IMG/VR virus record: IMGVR_UViG_3300026533_000004
Span: 1-48,156 of that record
Direction: 5' to 3' (one strand)
Length of the DNA stretch: 48,156 bases
Source: a virus
Under the pieces are notes generated by a model. That model did not search any database. It had not been told where the DNA came from and saw nothing but the letters and a program-made list of their open reading frames with translations. The translations under genes and the position numbers were made by a program. Within the stretch, counting starts at the first letter, position 1. Each line of letters begins with the position of its first letter. Positions 23,933 through 31,542 of the stretch are shown here, piece by piece.

Positions 23933-26131
23933 TTATTCTAAGTTTATATTTTTAACATTTATATAACCTCTCTTTTTAACAACCTCTGCAGTATTAACAC
24001 CTTTAGCATTTAGATTAATATCAACACTGCTATTTGTAGTAGTAGGTAAGCTTTGAACATTCCATTTATTAAAGTAAATAGGAGTAGATTTTATAGTTTC
24101 TTTTTTATCATCTCCAATACCTATTTTAGCTTTTAAACTATCCCAACCCTTGCTAAGTTTATCTTTAATATTAGGTAATTTAAAATTTTTAACACTATCT
24201 ATAATTCCAACTATTTTATTTTTAATACTTACTAAATATCCATATAATTTTTTAATAATATTTAATGGATATTCTAAAGCAGTAACTATATAAACACCTA
24301 ATGCTTTAAAAATAGGTGATAATAATTGCACTTTATCAATTATCCATGTAATAACTTGTAGAAACTTATTTAAAATGAAAATAACAGCATTTAGAGCTAA
24401 TCCTATAGTATAACCAACTATTTTAAATACTTCTCCAAATATGCTAACTTTAGATGAGGTTTCATTTATTTTAATGTTAGTATTAAATAAATGATTATAT
24501 ATAGATAAAAATACTTTAGTAACTGTATTCCAAATTATTTTTAATTTATTAATAATTATATTAAAAGTATTAATTAATTCATTAATACTAGATAAATCTA
24601 TAGCATATTTAAATGCAGATTTAAACTCATTCCAATATTTATATAATCCATAAATTGCAATTCCTATTAATGTAATAGGTAAATTTATTAAAGATATAAC
24701 TTTCAACACTGCTAATAATGAACTAATTAAACCACCTGAAACAATGCTTAAAGATAACATCATTAATTTAAATGTTAAGAAACTAACTAATAAGATACTA
24801 ATTACACCTATTATTTTAAGTATTATAGATACTAATTTTTTATGAGTAGATATAAATTTACTAATCTTTTGCATTAATGGATTAATTATAGATAGTATCT
24901 TACTTGTTATACCTAATAATAAAGTTCCAATTTTTATAAATATAATATTTAGTAATCCTTTAAACTTTTCTATCTTTTTACTTACTGTATTTTCAACTTG
25001 TTGAAACTCTTTAGATACTGAATTATTCCAATTACTTTTTAAACTTATTTTATTCAATCTCTCTTGCAATCCGTCTAAATCATTTAAAAAGTTTTCTATT
25101 AAATTCTTTTGTTCACCTTTACCAAAAATAGAAGTAATTAAATTATATCTTTTATCTGCATTAGTTTCTTTTTTAATTCTTTTTAATATTGCTAATAAAT
25201 ACTCAAATCCTTTACCCTCTTTAATTGCAGTAGCTCCACTAATATTAAAAGGTAATTTTATATCTATACCTTTTTTATCTTTTAATTTAGCTACTAATTC
25301 TTTATTTAATTCACTTAAACTATTCATTATAGTATTTAAACTTGTTGCTGTTGTTTCAGGACTAACACCTTTTTCAACTGCAAAATTAATAAGAGTTGCT
25401 ATTTCATTAGTTTTTAATTTACTCATACTACCAGCAGTTCTACTTAATACATTAAGCATATCTACCATTTTAGAACTAGATATATTAGTGGAATAGTTAA
25501 GCATATCAAAAAGTTTTTGAGTATCTTTAACTGAATAATTTAATTTAGATAAAGTTGCATTTAATGCTTTTCCTAATTGGTAGTTAGTTACATCAAAAGC
25601 TACTTTAGCTTGATTTGCAAGGTTAATATAATCTCTCATATCTTTTAAAGGTATCTTACCTGTTGCTATACCCTCTGCAGTAATTTTAGTTATATCTTTA
25701 ACACTTGCTGAACTTTTACTAGCTATATCAAATATCATCTTTTTAATATTCTTTAATTGTTCATCTGTAAAATTAGCTACTTTTTTAACATCTACAAACT
25801 GTAATTCAAAGTCCATAGCTTGTTTAATTGGGATAGCAATAGTTGCACCTACAGATAAAGTTTTTAATGAATATGCTTTTATATCATCTATCTCTTTTTT
25901 AATTCTATCTTTATTTAATAGTTTTAATTTTATATTTACTGTTTTATCTTTTATACTATTTAAAGTAGAGCTATCTAATATAGTTTTTATTTTTATAACT
26001 CTATTATTTAATTTATCTAAATTAACCTTAGCATTTATTTTAATATCTTTTATTTTTGATAATTTAGCCTGTATCTTATTTAATTTATTAGTAATTAAAT
26101 CATTTAATTTAATTGTAATTGCATAATTCAT
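23933..26131 (-). CDS. Tail tape measure protein (TP901/PhageMin_Tail type)
   Basis: 732 residues. Residues about 105-300 match the conserved tape-measure core (MDFELQFVDVKKVANFTDEQL, ASKSSASVKDITKITAEGIATGKIPL, YQLGKALNATLSKLNYSVKDTQKLFDML, SRTAGSMSKLKTNEIATLINFAVEKGVSPETTATSL). Hydrophobic helices fill about 385-600 (for example KLVSIILKIIGVISILLVSFLTF), as expected for a membrane-active tape measure. It fixes tail length and is normally just after the tail chaperone, which here lies at 39960 on the other strand. Confidence 0.85.
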   Translation of the reverse strand: MNYAITIKLNDLITNKLNKIQAKLSKIKDIKINAKVNLDKLNNRVIKIKTILDSSTLNSIKDKTVNIKLKLLNKDRIKKEIDDIKAYSLKTLSVGATIAIPIKQAMDFELQFVDVKKVANFTDEQLKNIKKMIFDIASKSSASVKDITKITAEGIATGKIPLKDMRDYINLANQAKVAFDVTNYQLGKALNATLSKLNYSVKDTQKLFDMLNYSTNISSSKMVDMLNVLSRTAGSMSKLKTNEIATLINFAVEKGVSPETTATSLNTIMNSLSELNKELVAKLKDKKGIDIKLPFNISGATAIKEGKGFEYLLAILKRIKKETNADKRYNLITSIFGKGEQKNLIENFLNDLDGLQERLNKISLKSNWNNSVSKEFQQVENTVSKKIEKFKGLLNIIFIKIGTLLLGITSKILSIINPLMQKISKFISTHKKLVSIILKIIGVISILLVSFLTFKLMMLSLSIVSGGLISSLLAVLKVISLINLPITLIGIAIYGLYKYWNEFKSAFKYAIDLSSINELINTFNIIINKLKIIWNTVTKVFLSIYNHLFNTNIKINETSSKVSIFGEVFKIVGYTIGLALNAVIFILNKFLQVITWIIDKVQLLSPIFKALGVYIVTALEYPLNIIKKLYGYLVSIKNKIVGIIDSVKNFKLPNIKDKLSKGWDSLKAKIGIGDDKKETIKSTPIYFNKWNVQSLPTTTNSSVDINLNAKGVNTAEVVKKRGYINVKNINLE

Positions 26132-26242
26132 AATAACTCCTATAATTTTTTAATTTATTATAACTAAATTATAATTATTAAGCTATTTTTAATATAAGGA
26201 ACATTATAATTTTATTATAAAAATAAAATTTAAAGGATTGTG

Positions 26243-26425
26243 ATGATACAAATAGTTTTATTAGGTATATTACCTATCGTGTTAATTCAGTTGCATATAT
26301 TTATTATGGGTTTAGTTGAGAATAAATATATGATTATTTTTATGGCACTTATGTTTTATATTTTGGTAATTGTTGCATGTTATTATTACTATGTGTTTTT
26401 TAAAACACTATTATCTATTATTTAA
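26243..26425 (+). CDS. Small two-helix membrane protein
   Basis: 60 residues from ATG 26243 (AAAGGA five bases upstream; a GTG at 26240 is too close to it). Two hydrophobic segments, about 2-23 (IVLLGILPIVLIQLHIFIM) and 30-55 (YMIIFMALMFYILVIVACYYYYV), are separated by a short charged turn (VENKY). It is divergent from the tape measure and co-directional with a signal-peptide protein. It could be a holin or a membrane-exclusion protein; nothing decides between them. Confidence 0.55.
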   Translation: MIQIVLLGILPIVLIQLHIFIMGLVENKYMIIFMALMFYILVIVACYYYYVFFKTLLSII

Positions 26426-26436
26426 GGAGTTATATA

Positions 26437-26670
26437 ATGAAAAAATTATTAATTAGTTTAATGGTTGTTAGTGCTTTAAATGCAAAAGTTGAGGTAGTTG
26501 GAGATGAGTTATATGAATTACAAACTATATTTGTAGTAGCTAATAAAGATTTTAATAGTAAAAATATAGCTAAATGTGAATTAGAAATAAAAGAATGGTT
26601 ATTATCATATAGAGTTGGTAATAATGATTATAAATATATTGATAATATAGTTAACTGTCTGCATAAATAA
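26437..26670 (+). CDS. Small exported protein
   Basis: 77 residues. The N-terminus MKKLLISLMVVSALNA is a typical signal peptide, with cleavage likely before KVEV; the mature part has two cysteines (KCELEIKEWLL and NIVNCLHK) that could form a disulfide in the periplasm. AAGGAG precedes the ATG, 11 bases after the membrane-protein gene; a terminator hairpin follows. Candidate lysis accessory or superinfection-exclusion factor; unproven. Confidence 0.6.
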   Translation: MKKLLISLMVVSALNAKVEVVGDELYELQTIFVVANKDFNSKNIAKCELEIKEWLLSYRVGNNDYKYIDNIVNCLHK

Positions 26671-26681
26671 AAATCTTCTAA

Positions 26682-26710
26682 AATAGAGTTAATATTTTAT
26701 TAGCTCTATT
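26682..26710 (+). terminator. Terminator hairpin after the exported-protein gene
   Basis: AATAGAGTTAATA and TATTAGCTCTATT pair over 13 bp with one G-U pair and a TTT loop, followed by ATTTTAATT. Confidence 0.6.
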
Positions 26711-26842
26711 ATTTTAATTACTTCAAATTAACATATTTAATGATAGTAAAAAATATATTTAAATGCCCTAAAAGTGTGGTTATTAGTAATATAGAAAAGA
26801 TACTTTAAAAGTATTAATATTGGTTAGAATATGAATTATTTA

Positions 26843-26862
26843 AGAGCTAACTTAATAGCTCT
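26843..26862 (-). terminator. Hairpin at the end of the minus membrane operon
   Basis: AGAGCTA (26843-26849) pairs with TAGCTCT (26856-26862) around a 6-base loop, right at the stop of the 35-residue gene. The tail on the minus strand is A/T-rich without a long T run. The 130 bases between this and the opposite terminator show nothing else. Confidence 0.45.
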
Positions 26863-26969
26863 TATGGGTGTAAATTATCTATACCATAGATAAATAATTC
26901 AGATGTAATAAATACACCTAATGCCACTAAACTACTAATCACAATTACCCAAACTATATCAATTTTCAT
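26862..26969 (-). CDS. Very small single-pass membrane protein (35 residues)
   Basis: ATG 26969 lies within the 3' end of the 212-residue gene, with AAAGGAAATAAAG upstream; the stop is at 26862. Sequence: MKIDIVWVIVISSLVALGVF then ITSELFIYGIDNLHP, a single transmembrane helix with a short tail. Translational coupling and a good ribosome-binding site support it as a real gene closing the membrane operon. Confidence 0.6.
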   Translation of the reverse strand: MKIDIVWVIVISSLVALGVFITSELFIYGIDNLHP

Positions 26970-27597
26970 CTTTATTTCCTTTCATAAATGTTTTAATAAA
27001 GTGTTCTTCTTCACTTTCTATCTTTAAATTATCTATAACCTTTTCTGCGTGATGATAGTCCATATATGCAATATTATTATTACCAATTTTTCTATAGATA
27101 CCTAAGTCTTTAAAAATCTTTTTCCATAATAAAATTGCATATTCTAAACCACGCCCCCCACCCTCTATTTTAATATTAGAAAATGCTTCTAATTTATCAT
27201 ATTTTTCACAAGTCCCCTCTTTAAATAATTTAAAAAGTAATTCTTGTGGAGAAATTAACTTACCGTAATATTTGCGATATAATTTATTTTCATCAATAGC
27301 CTTATTGAACTTTTTGTTTCTTTCTTTATAGTCCTCTATCAACCTATCTTTTTTATTTTGATAGTATCTGAATAATTTTTGCTTATGTTGATAAAGTTTA
27401 TTTTTATATTCCTCTTCTAACTTAGGTTTAAGTTCTCTTAATTGCACTAACTCATTAGTTGCTTTTTCAAGTAAGTTTAATAGTTTAGTATTTTCTTGCA
27501 TTAAGGCATTAACTACATTAGATACTTCATGTTCAAGACAAACTATATTTTGACCTACTTGATATGTAGGTATTTCTAAAGTTATTTTATCTTCCAT
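26959..27597 (-). CDS. Coiled-coil protein of the membrane operon, unknown
   Basis: 212 residues. Residues 25-115 are strongly helical and charged (NVVNALMQENTKLLNLLEKATNELVQL, KPKLEEEYKNKLYQHKQKLFRYYQNKKDRLIEDYKERNKK). The C-terminal part (ISPQELLFKLFKEGTCEKYDKL, GGGRGLEYAILLWKKIFKDLGIYRKIGNNNIAYMDYHHAEKVI) looks like a compact helical domain that could be a winged helix. It starts four bases after the 464-residue membrane protein gene, so the two probably act together. Confidence 0.6.
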   Translation of the reverse strand: MEDKITLEIPTYQVGQNIVCLEHEVSNVVNALMQENTKLLNLLEKATNELVQLRELKPKLEEEYKNKLYQHKQKLFRYYQNKKDRLIEDYKERNKKFNKAIDENKLYRKYYGKLISPQELLFKLFKEGTCEKYDKLEAFSNIKIEGGGRGLEYAILLWKKIFKDLGIYRKIGNNNIAYMDYHHAEKVIDNLKIESEEEHFIKTFMKGNKDEN

Positions 27598-27601
27598 TTT
27601 A

Positions 27602-28996
27602 TTAAACCCCTTTATTATCTAATAATTTACTTTCTAAAATCTCTTCTAATGCCTTTCTTTTTTTATTCTCAATCCCTGCAATAATTGCATTTTTAGCCCC
27701 ATCTATTGCCATATTAACCAACTCTGTATTTGTGCTAGTTAATTCATTTGTAGCACTAATAAAACCTCTAGTAGCTTGTGTTTGTTGGTGCATATTATTT
27801 AAACTAGATAGATAAGTAGTTTCATTATTTAATCTAATCATTCCTAGATTTTTATTCATATTTGCTATTTGCTGTGCCTCTATCTGCATTAAATTAGCAC
27901 TTATTACACTATTAGCGTCAGCTATATTTCTAATACTATCTAGTTTCTCTAAATATTCTTGTTCAGTATTTTTATTACTAATAAAATCTGCAAGTAGTCC
28001 CATAAAACTAGCTATTTTAAAAAATATAACTAATATAAATAGAAATACTAATCTATTAAATTGCTCACCTTTCATTTCTTCATTTAATTCTTTTAAATTA
28101 TTCACTTTATTATTTGCAATTTGAGATATTTGATTTGTTAAGTTATTTATCTTATTTTCAATATCTTCAATATCCTTTTTAGTAGTTTCTTCTTCTACTG
28201 TTAATCTTTTTAATTCTTTTCTAGCAGTATAAATATTTTGATTAATTTTTCTAATCTCTTTTTTATCATTTGTTTTTTCTTTAATATCAATAGCTCTTTG
28301 TAGTGCATTATTAAATTTATCTTTTTGACTATTTATATTTTCTAATTTTTTATTTAATAAATCTAGTTGGTTATTTAACCTATTGATACTATCTTGCTTT
28401 AATTTAATATTGTTATCTACAATATTATTTTTTACTCCACTAATAGAACTATTACTATTTAGTTCTTTAGTTTTTAAATCTTCTATTACTTTTTTAGAAT
28501 AATTAGTAACCATTCTATAATTAAAATATATCCCAATACCTACACCAACTAACATAAAGAAAATTAAAATAAGTCTTGGTGTAGATTTCCACTTACTATT
28601 AACTAAGCCGTCACCCATTTTATGAGCCATACCAATAGCGATAGCAGTTATTAACATTGCTATTAAACCTATACCAAACACACCTATATCATTTTTTAAT
28701 GTAGGAATATGATAATCTAAGTCATATATAGCTCCAGCTAATTCTGTAATAGCAGTAAGTATTAATCCTATCCAACCAATAGTGTGTAAAATTTTAATTG
28801 TTTGATTAATTCTTTTAGTGCTATTTATTTCCTTTACATTATCTATATGTTTACTTATTTCTAAATGTTCCTCTGAACCAATCGGTGCATTTGAAACCTT
28901 AGAAATAAGGTCATCTGCATTAGTAGCCTTATTTAATTTTTCAATGTTTTCATTAATTTTTTTGTTTATATCATTGAAGATATTTGTATTTTCCAT
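27602..28996 (-). CDS. Large membrane protein with cytoplasmic or periplasmic coiled coil
   Basis: 464 residues. Hydrophobic helices at about 68-92 (ILHTIGWIGLILTAITELAGAIY), 103-125, 140-160 (RLILIFFMLVGVGIGIYF) and 316-340 (RLVFLFILVIFFKIASFMGLLADFI). Between the third and fourth lies a ~150-residue charged coiled coil, and after the fourth a soluble helical tail with Met/Gln-rich heptads. Such architecture is not part of any virion module I know. It may build a membrane complex during infection, such as exclusion or host reorganisation. AAGGAG upstream. Confidence 0.6.
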   Translation of the reverse strand: MENTNIFNDINKKINENIEKLNKATNADDLISKVSNAPIGSEEHLEISKHIDNVKEINSTKRINQTIKILHTIGWIGLILTAITELAGAIYDLDYHIPTLKNDIGVFGIGLIAMLITAIAIGMAHKMGDGLVNSKWKSTPRLILIFFMLVGVGIGIYFNYRMVTNYSKKVIEDLKTKELNSNSSISGVKNNIVDNNIKLKQDSINRLNNQLDLLNKKLENINSQKDKFNNALQRAIDIKEKTNDKKEIRKINQNIYTARKELKRLTVEEETTKKDIEDIENKINNLTNQISQIANNKVNNLKELNEEMKGEQFNRLVFLFILVIFFKIASFMGLLADFISNKNTEQEYLEKLDSIRNIADANSVISANLMQIEAQQIANMNKNLGMIRLNNETTYLSSLNNMHQQTQATRGFISATNELTSTNTELVNMAIDGAKNAIIAGIENKKRKALEEILESKLLDNKGV

Positions 28997-29062
28997 AATT
29001 AAACTCCTTGATTTTGTATATAATAAGTTACCCCATAAAGGGGATTTAAGAAGATTTGAAGA

Positions 29063-29245
29063 TTAAATTAAGTGTAGATTTTTAATTACTGTGTAAAAGA
29101 AGATTACATAGTAAACTACTACAACTACAAAATATACCACTTGCATTATTTTAAATAATAAAGTTTCTTTAAATACTATTCCAAATGGAACTAAAAGAAA
29201 CCCTATTATTATTGGTAAAAATAATAGGAATAAGAAGATTAACAT
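29063..29245 (-). CDS. Small two-helix membrane protein
   Basis: 60 residues, almost entirely two hydrophobic helices: about 2-25 (IFLFLLFLPIIIGFLLVPFGI) and 32-53 (IMQVVYFVVVVVYYVIFFYTVI). It overlaps the last base of the preceding 179-residue gene (translational coupling) and lies 67 bases before the 464-residue gene. Likely a partner in the same membrane assembly. Confidence 0.55.
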   Translation of the reverse strand: MLIFLFLLFLPIIIGFLLVPFGIVFKETLLFKIMQVVYFVVVVVYYVIFFYTVIKNLHLI

Positions 29246-29784
29246 TAAAGTAATCCTCTTATATAACTAGCTGTATCATAATCAAAACTATCAATAGACC
29301 AACGAAAATCATTAATATTTTTTAATATAATTTTCAAATCTATATCTTTATTTAAGTATTTGACTATGTAAAATACTAAATCTACTATTTTTACTTTAGC
29401 AGGTGTTATTTTAGTTTCACTATTTTTATTATTTTTCTTTAGATACTCATCATACACTTCTGCTATTGACCAAAGTATATCTTCCAAATCTTCCTTAGTA
29501 TCAATACTTACATTTAATATTCTAATTACCTCTTGTAATTGCTCATCTGTCATTTTTTTTAGAGATATTTTAGTATCTAGTTTACCACTACCTAAACCAC
29601 CATATAACCACTGTGCAAACTCTTTGTTTACCCCTGCAATGTCTTGTAAATTCTTAAGAGATAAATCTCTTTTAACTTTAGGATTTTTAGTATCGACTAC
29701 CTCTCGATACCATTTACAAGTCGCTCTAATTATTTTTGGTTTTTTTACAACCTTTGTCATTTTATTATTTTCTACTGTTGCCAT
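29245..29784 (-). CDS. Hypothetical soluble protein, start of membrane operon
   Basis: 179 residues. Basic N-terminus (VVKKPKIIRATCKWYREVV), a central helical region (LSLKNLQDIAGVNKEFAQWLYGGLGSGKLDTKISLKKMTDEQLQEVI) and an acidic C-terminal helix set. GGLGSGKLD looks P-loop-like, but lacks the following Thr/Ser and hydrophobic strand context, so ATP binding is not claimed. AAAAGGATAAAAC precedes the ATG. Function unknown. Confidence 0.6.
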   Translation of the reverse strand: MATVENNKMTKVVKKPKIIRATCKWYREVVDTKNPKVKRDLSLKNLQDIAGVNKEFAQWLYGGLGSGKLDTKISLKKMTDEQLQEVIRILNVSIDTKEDLEDILWSIAEVYDEYLKKNNKNSETKITPAKVKIVDLVFYIVKYLNKDIDLKIILKNINDFRWSIDSFDYDTASYIRGLL

Positions 29785-29847
29785 GTTTTATCCTTTTCAA
29801 TTTTTTTTTTACATCACAATAATATCTAATTTAAACTTAAAGTTTTA

Positions 29848-30342
29848 TTAATTTTCTAATAAATTTATTAAAAAATTAATTTGTATGATATTTAAATGAG
29901 TAATTGGATAACTTAATTCTTTAATTATAAAATACCTTATATCCATTAATTGCATATTTAACTTTAAATTTAATATATCTATTACTTTAACTCTACTTGC
30001 ATATTTTTTACTACCATTTTTAGATTTATATAATAAAAATAATAGTAATACTCTTTCATCAATAGATTTAAATTGCATATTGTTTAAATCTATATCTAAT
30101 AATTTAACTATTTCCATTTTAATTGTGAATGATAATTGTTTAAATGAATTTTTAGTTAAATTTGGATTTAGTAGTATTAAGTTATCTAAATATTGCTCTA
30201 ATTTACTATTTTCTTTACTCTTTGCAATACTAATTAAATAACTAAAACTAACTTTTTGAGGATATATCTTAAATATAGATTTATATAACCTCTTAATTGC
30301 AAGATTAGCCTTTTCACTTAATATATATCTAGTTTCTTTCAT
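29848..30342 (-). CDS. Hypothetical helical protein
   Basis: 164 residues, nearly all helical and Lys/Leu/Asn-rich (YILSEKANLAIKRLYKSIFKIYPQKVSFSYLISIAKSKENSKLEQYLDNLILL...). No membrane segment or motif. AAATTTAAAGGATAGATAA precedes the ATG, the leader type shared by many genes here. It is the first gene of the minus block that ends at 26862. No family recognised. Confidence 0.55.
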   Translation of the reverse strand: MKETRYILSEKANLAIKRLYKSIFKIYPQKVSFSYLISIAKSKENSKLEQYLDNLILLNPNLTKNSFKQLSFTIKMEIVKLLDIDLNNMQFKSIDERVLLLFLLYKSKNGSKKYASRVKVIDILNLKLNMQLMDIRYFIIKELSYPITHLNIIQINFLINLLEN

Positions 30343-30502
30343 TTATCTATCCTTTAAATTTATTTTATTGTATTTATTTTAGCAATTTATTTTTTAAAAT
30401 ATTATTAAAATAAAAATAAAATTTTAATAAAAAATAAAATTTTTTTACATAGGTAAAATAAAAAAATTTTGGATAGTGAAAATTAAGAGTGTTTTAAAAA
30501 TA

Positions 30503-30534
30503 TGTCGCTTACCATAATTTCGGTAATTGCGACA
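30503..30534. other. Strong G+C-containing hairpin in a 270-bp non-coding stretch
   Basis: TGTCGC (30503-30508) pairs with GCGACA (30529-30534), and inside it TTACC pairs with GGTAA, leaving a TT bulge and an 8-base loop. Surrounding bases (gttttaaaaa / tgtttaaaaac) are partly complementary too. The stretch 30343-30616 otherwise contains only A/T-rich sequence and a 30-codon open frame (30570) without clear coding signs. Possible operator, small RNA or site for phage maintenance. Confidence 0.5.
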
Positions 30535-30616
30535 CTGTTTAAAAACGAAAGGTGAGTATAATTGAAGAAAATGAAAATTTTACCTAAAAATTATTTTGTA
30601 AAACTACCTAAATTTT

Positions 30617-30841
30617 TTATATTTTTAGATAGTTTTTTTTATCATAAAATTTCATTTTTTTAATATGTTTTTTATCTGTCCATATATTTATACTAAAGCC
30701 TAATTCCTGCATTTTTAGAGCAATATTTTTAGGTATAGGACTTCTAAAACTAAGATAATTATATACAGTAGGTAAACTTTTACCACTGTGTGTTATTAAT
30801 GCGTCTCTTAAATGCTTGAAACTATTTGTATTATATTGCAT
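30617..30841 (-). CDS. Small Cro-like helix-turn-helix regulator
   Basis: 74 residues. FKHLRDALITHSGKSLPTVYNYLSFRSPIPKNIALKMQELGFSINIW (about 8-54) has the helix-turn-helix rhythm of Cro/YdaS-type repressors: a helix, a Ser-Leu-Pro-Thr recognition helix, a Pro-Ile-Pro break and a dimerisation helix. Basic C-terminus. AAGGATTAAATT precedes the ATG. It sits 80 bases from the hairpin at 30503 and upstream of lysis genes, and may control one of the promoter classes. Confidence 0.5.
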   Translation of the reverse strand: MQYNTNSFKHLRDALITHSGKSLPTVYNYLSFRSPIPKNIALKMQELGFSINIWTDKKHIKKMKFYDKKNYLKI

Positions 30842-30867
30842 AATTTAATCCTTATTTTTTATTAAAA

Positions 30868-31488
30868 TTATACAATATTTTCTAATAGTTTTATAAAGAA
30901 ATTATATCTTTTTTCTAACTCAAATTTAGGTAATCTATTATTAATTAAACCTTGCATATAGTTAAATCTATCTTCAATTTTAATATAATCATTTTTTCTA
31001 TCTATATTATTTTTATTTAAAAATAGAAATATTGCAAGTGTGGATATAGCTTTATTTAATAGTAAATCAGGATTATTTAATAAATCAAAATCTAAATTTA
31101 ATTTATCTATAAATTCAGTATTTATCATTTTATAATTATCTTTACCTGTTATTTGAATATACCCACGACCTCTATATAAATAACCCTCATTACCTTTATT
31201 TCCCATTCTATTACCATAAATGATATTTGCTATTTTTTGCTGACATCTTATATTATGACATGGTAGATATGGAAGAGCTCTTAAATATTTTTCATGTGAG
31301 AATATTTGTTTAAACCTATCTTCACTATATCTAAAACTCTCTTCTATAGGTTTATAATCACTTTCATATTTACATGTAGTAGTTATAAATGCTAAAATTT
31401 CAATATCACTTAAATCTATATTTAATAGAAATGTATTATATTTCTCAAATTTTTTAATATAATCGTAAAATTTAATATCTAATTGCAT
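30868..31488 (-). CDS. Endolysin, glycoside hydrolase family 19 (chitinase-like)
   Basis: 206 residues. The family core is clear: ITTTCKYESDYKPIEESFRYS (about 35-55) holds the two catalytic Glu (E42 and E49 or E50), and ANIIYGNRMGNKGNEGYLYRGRGYIQITGKDNY (87-119) is the strongly conserved GH19 segment. It cleaves peptidoglycan glycan strands. No signal peptide or membrane segment, so it needs a holin, possibly the protein at 44748. Promoter-like TATACT elements lie upstream at about 31510-31525. Confidence 0.85.
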   Translation of the reverse strand: MQLDIKFYDYIKKFEKYNTFLLNIDLSDIEILAFITTTCKYESDYKPIEESFRYSEDRFKQIFSHEKYLRALPYLPCHNIRCQQKIANIIYGNRMGNKGNEGYLYRGRGYIQITGKDNYKMINTEFIDKLNLDFDLLNNPDLLLNKAISTLAIFLFLNKNNIDRKNDYIKIEDRFNYMQGLINNRLPKFELEKRYNFFIKLLENIV

Positions 31489-31542
31489 AATTTAATCCTT
31501 TTAATAGTATAATTTCTTATATATAGTATAACTCCTTTTTAC

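Noticed and set aside
29245-29784. P-loop in the 179-residue protein (GGLGSGKLD)
   Set aside because: No Ser/Thr after Lys, no preceding hydrophobic strand and no Walker B; probably chance.
30570-30662. 30-codon open frame MKILPKNYFVKLPKF on the plus strand
   Set aside because: It overlaps the end of the Cro-like gene, is low in complexity and has no clear promoter or partner.
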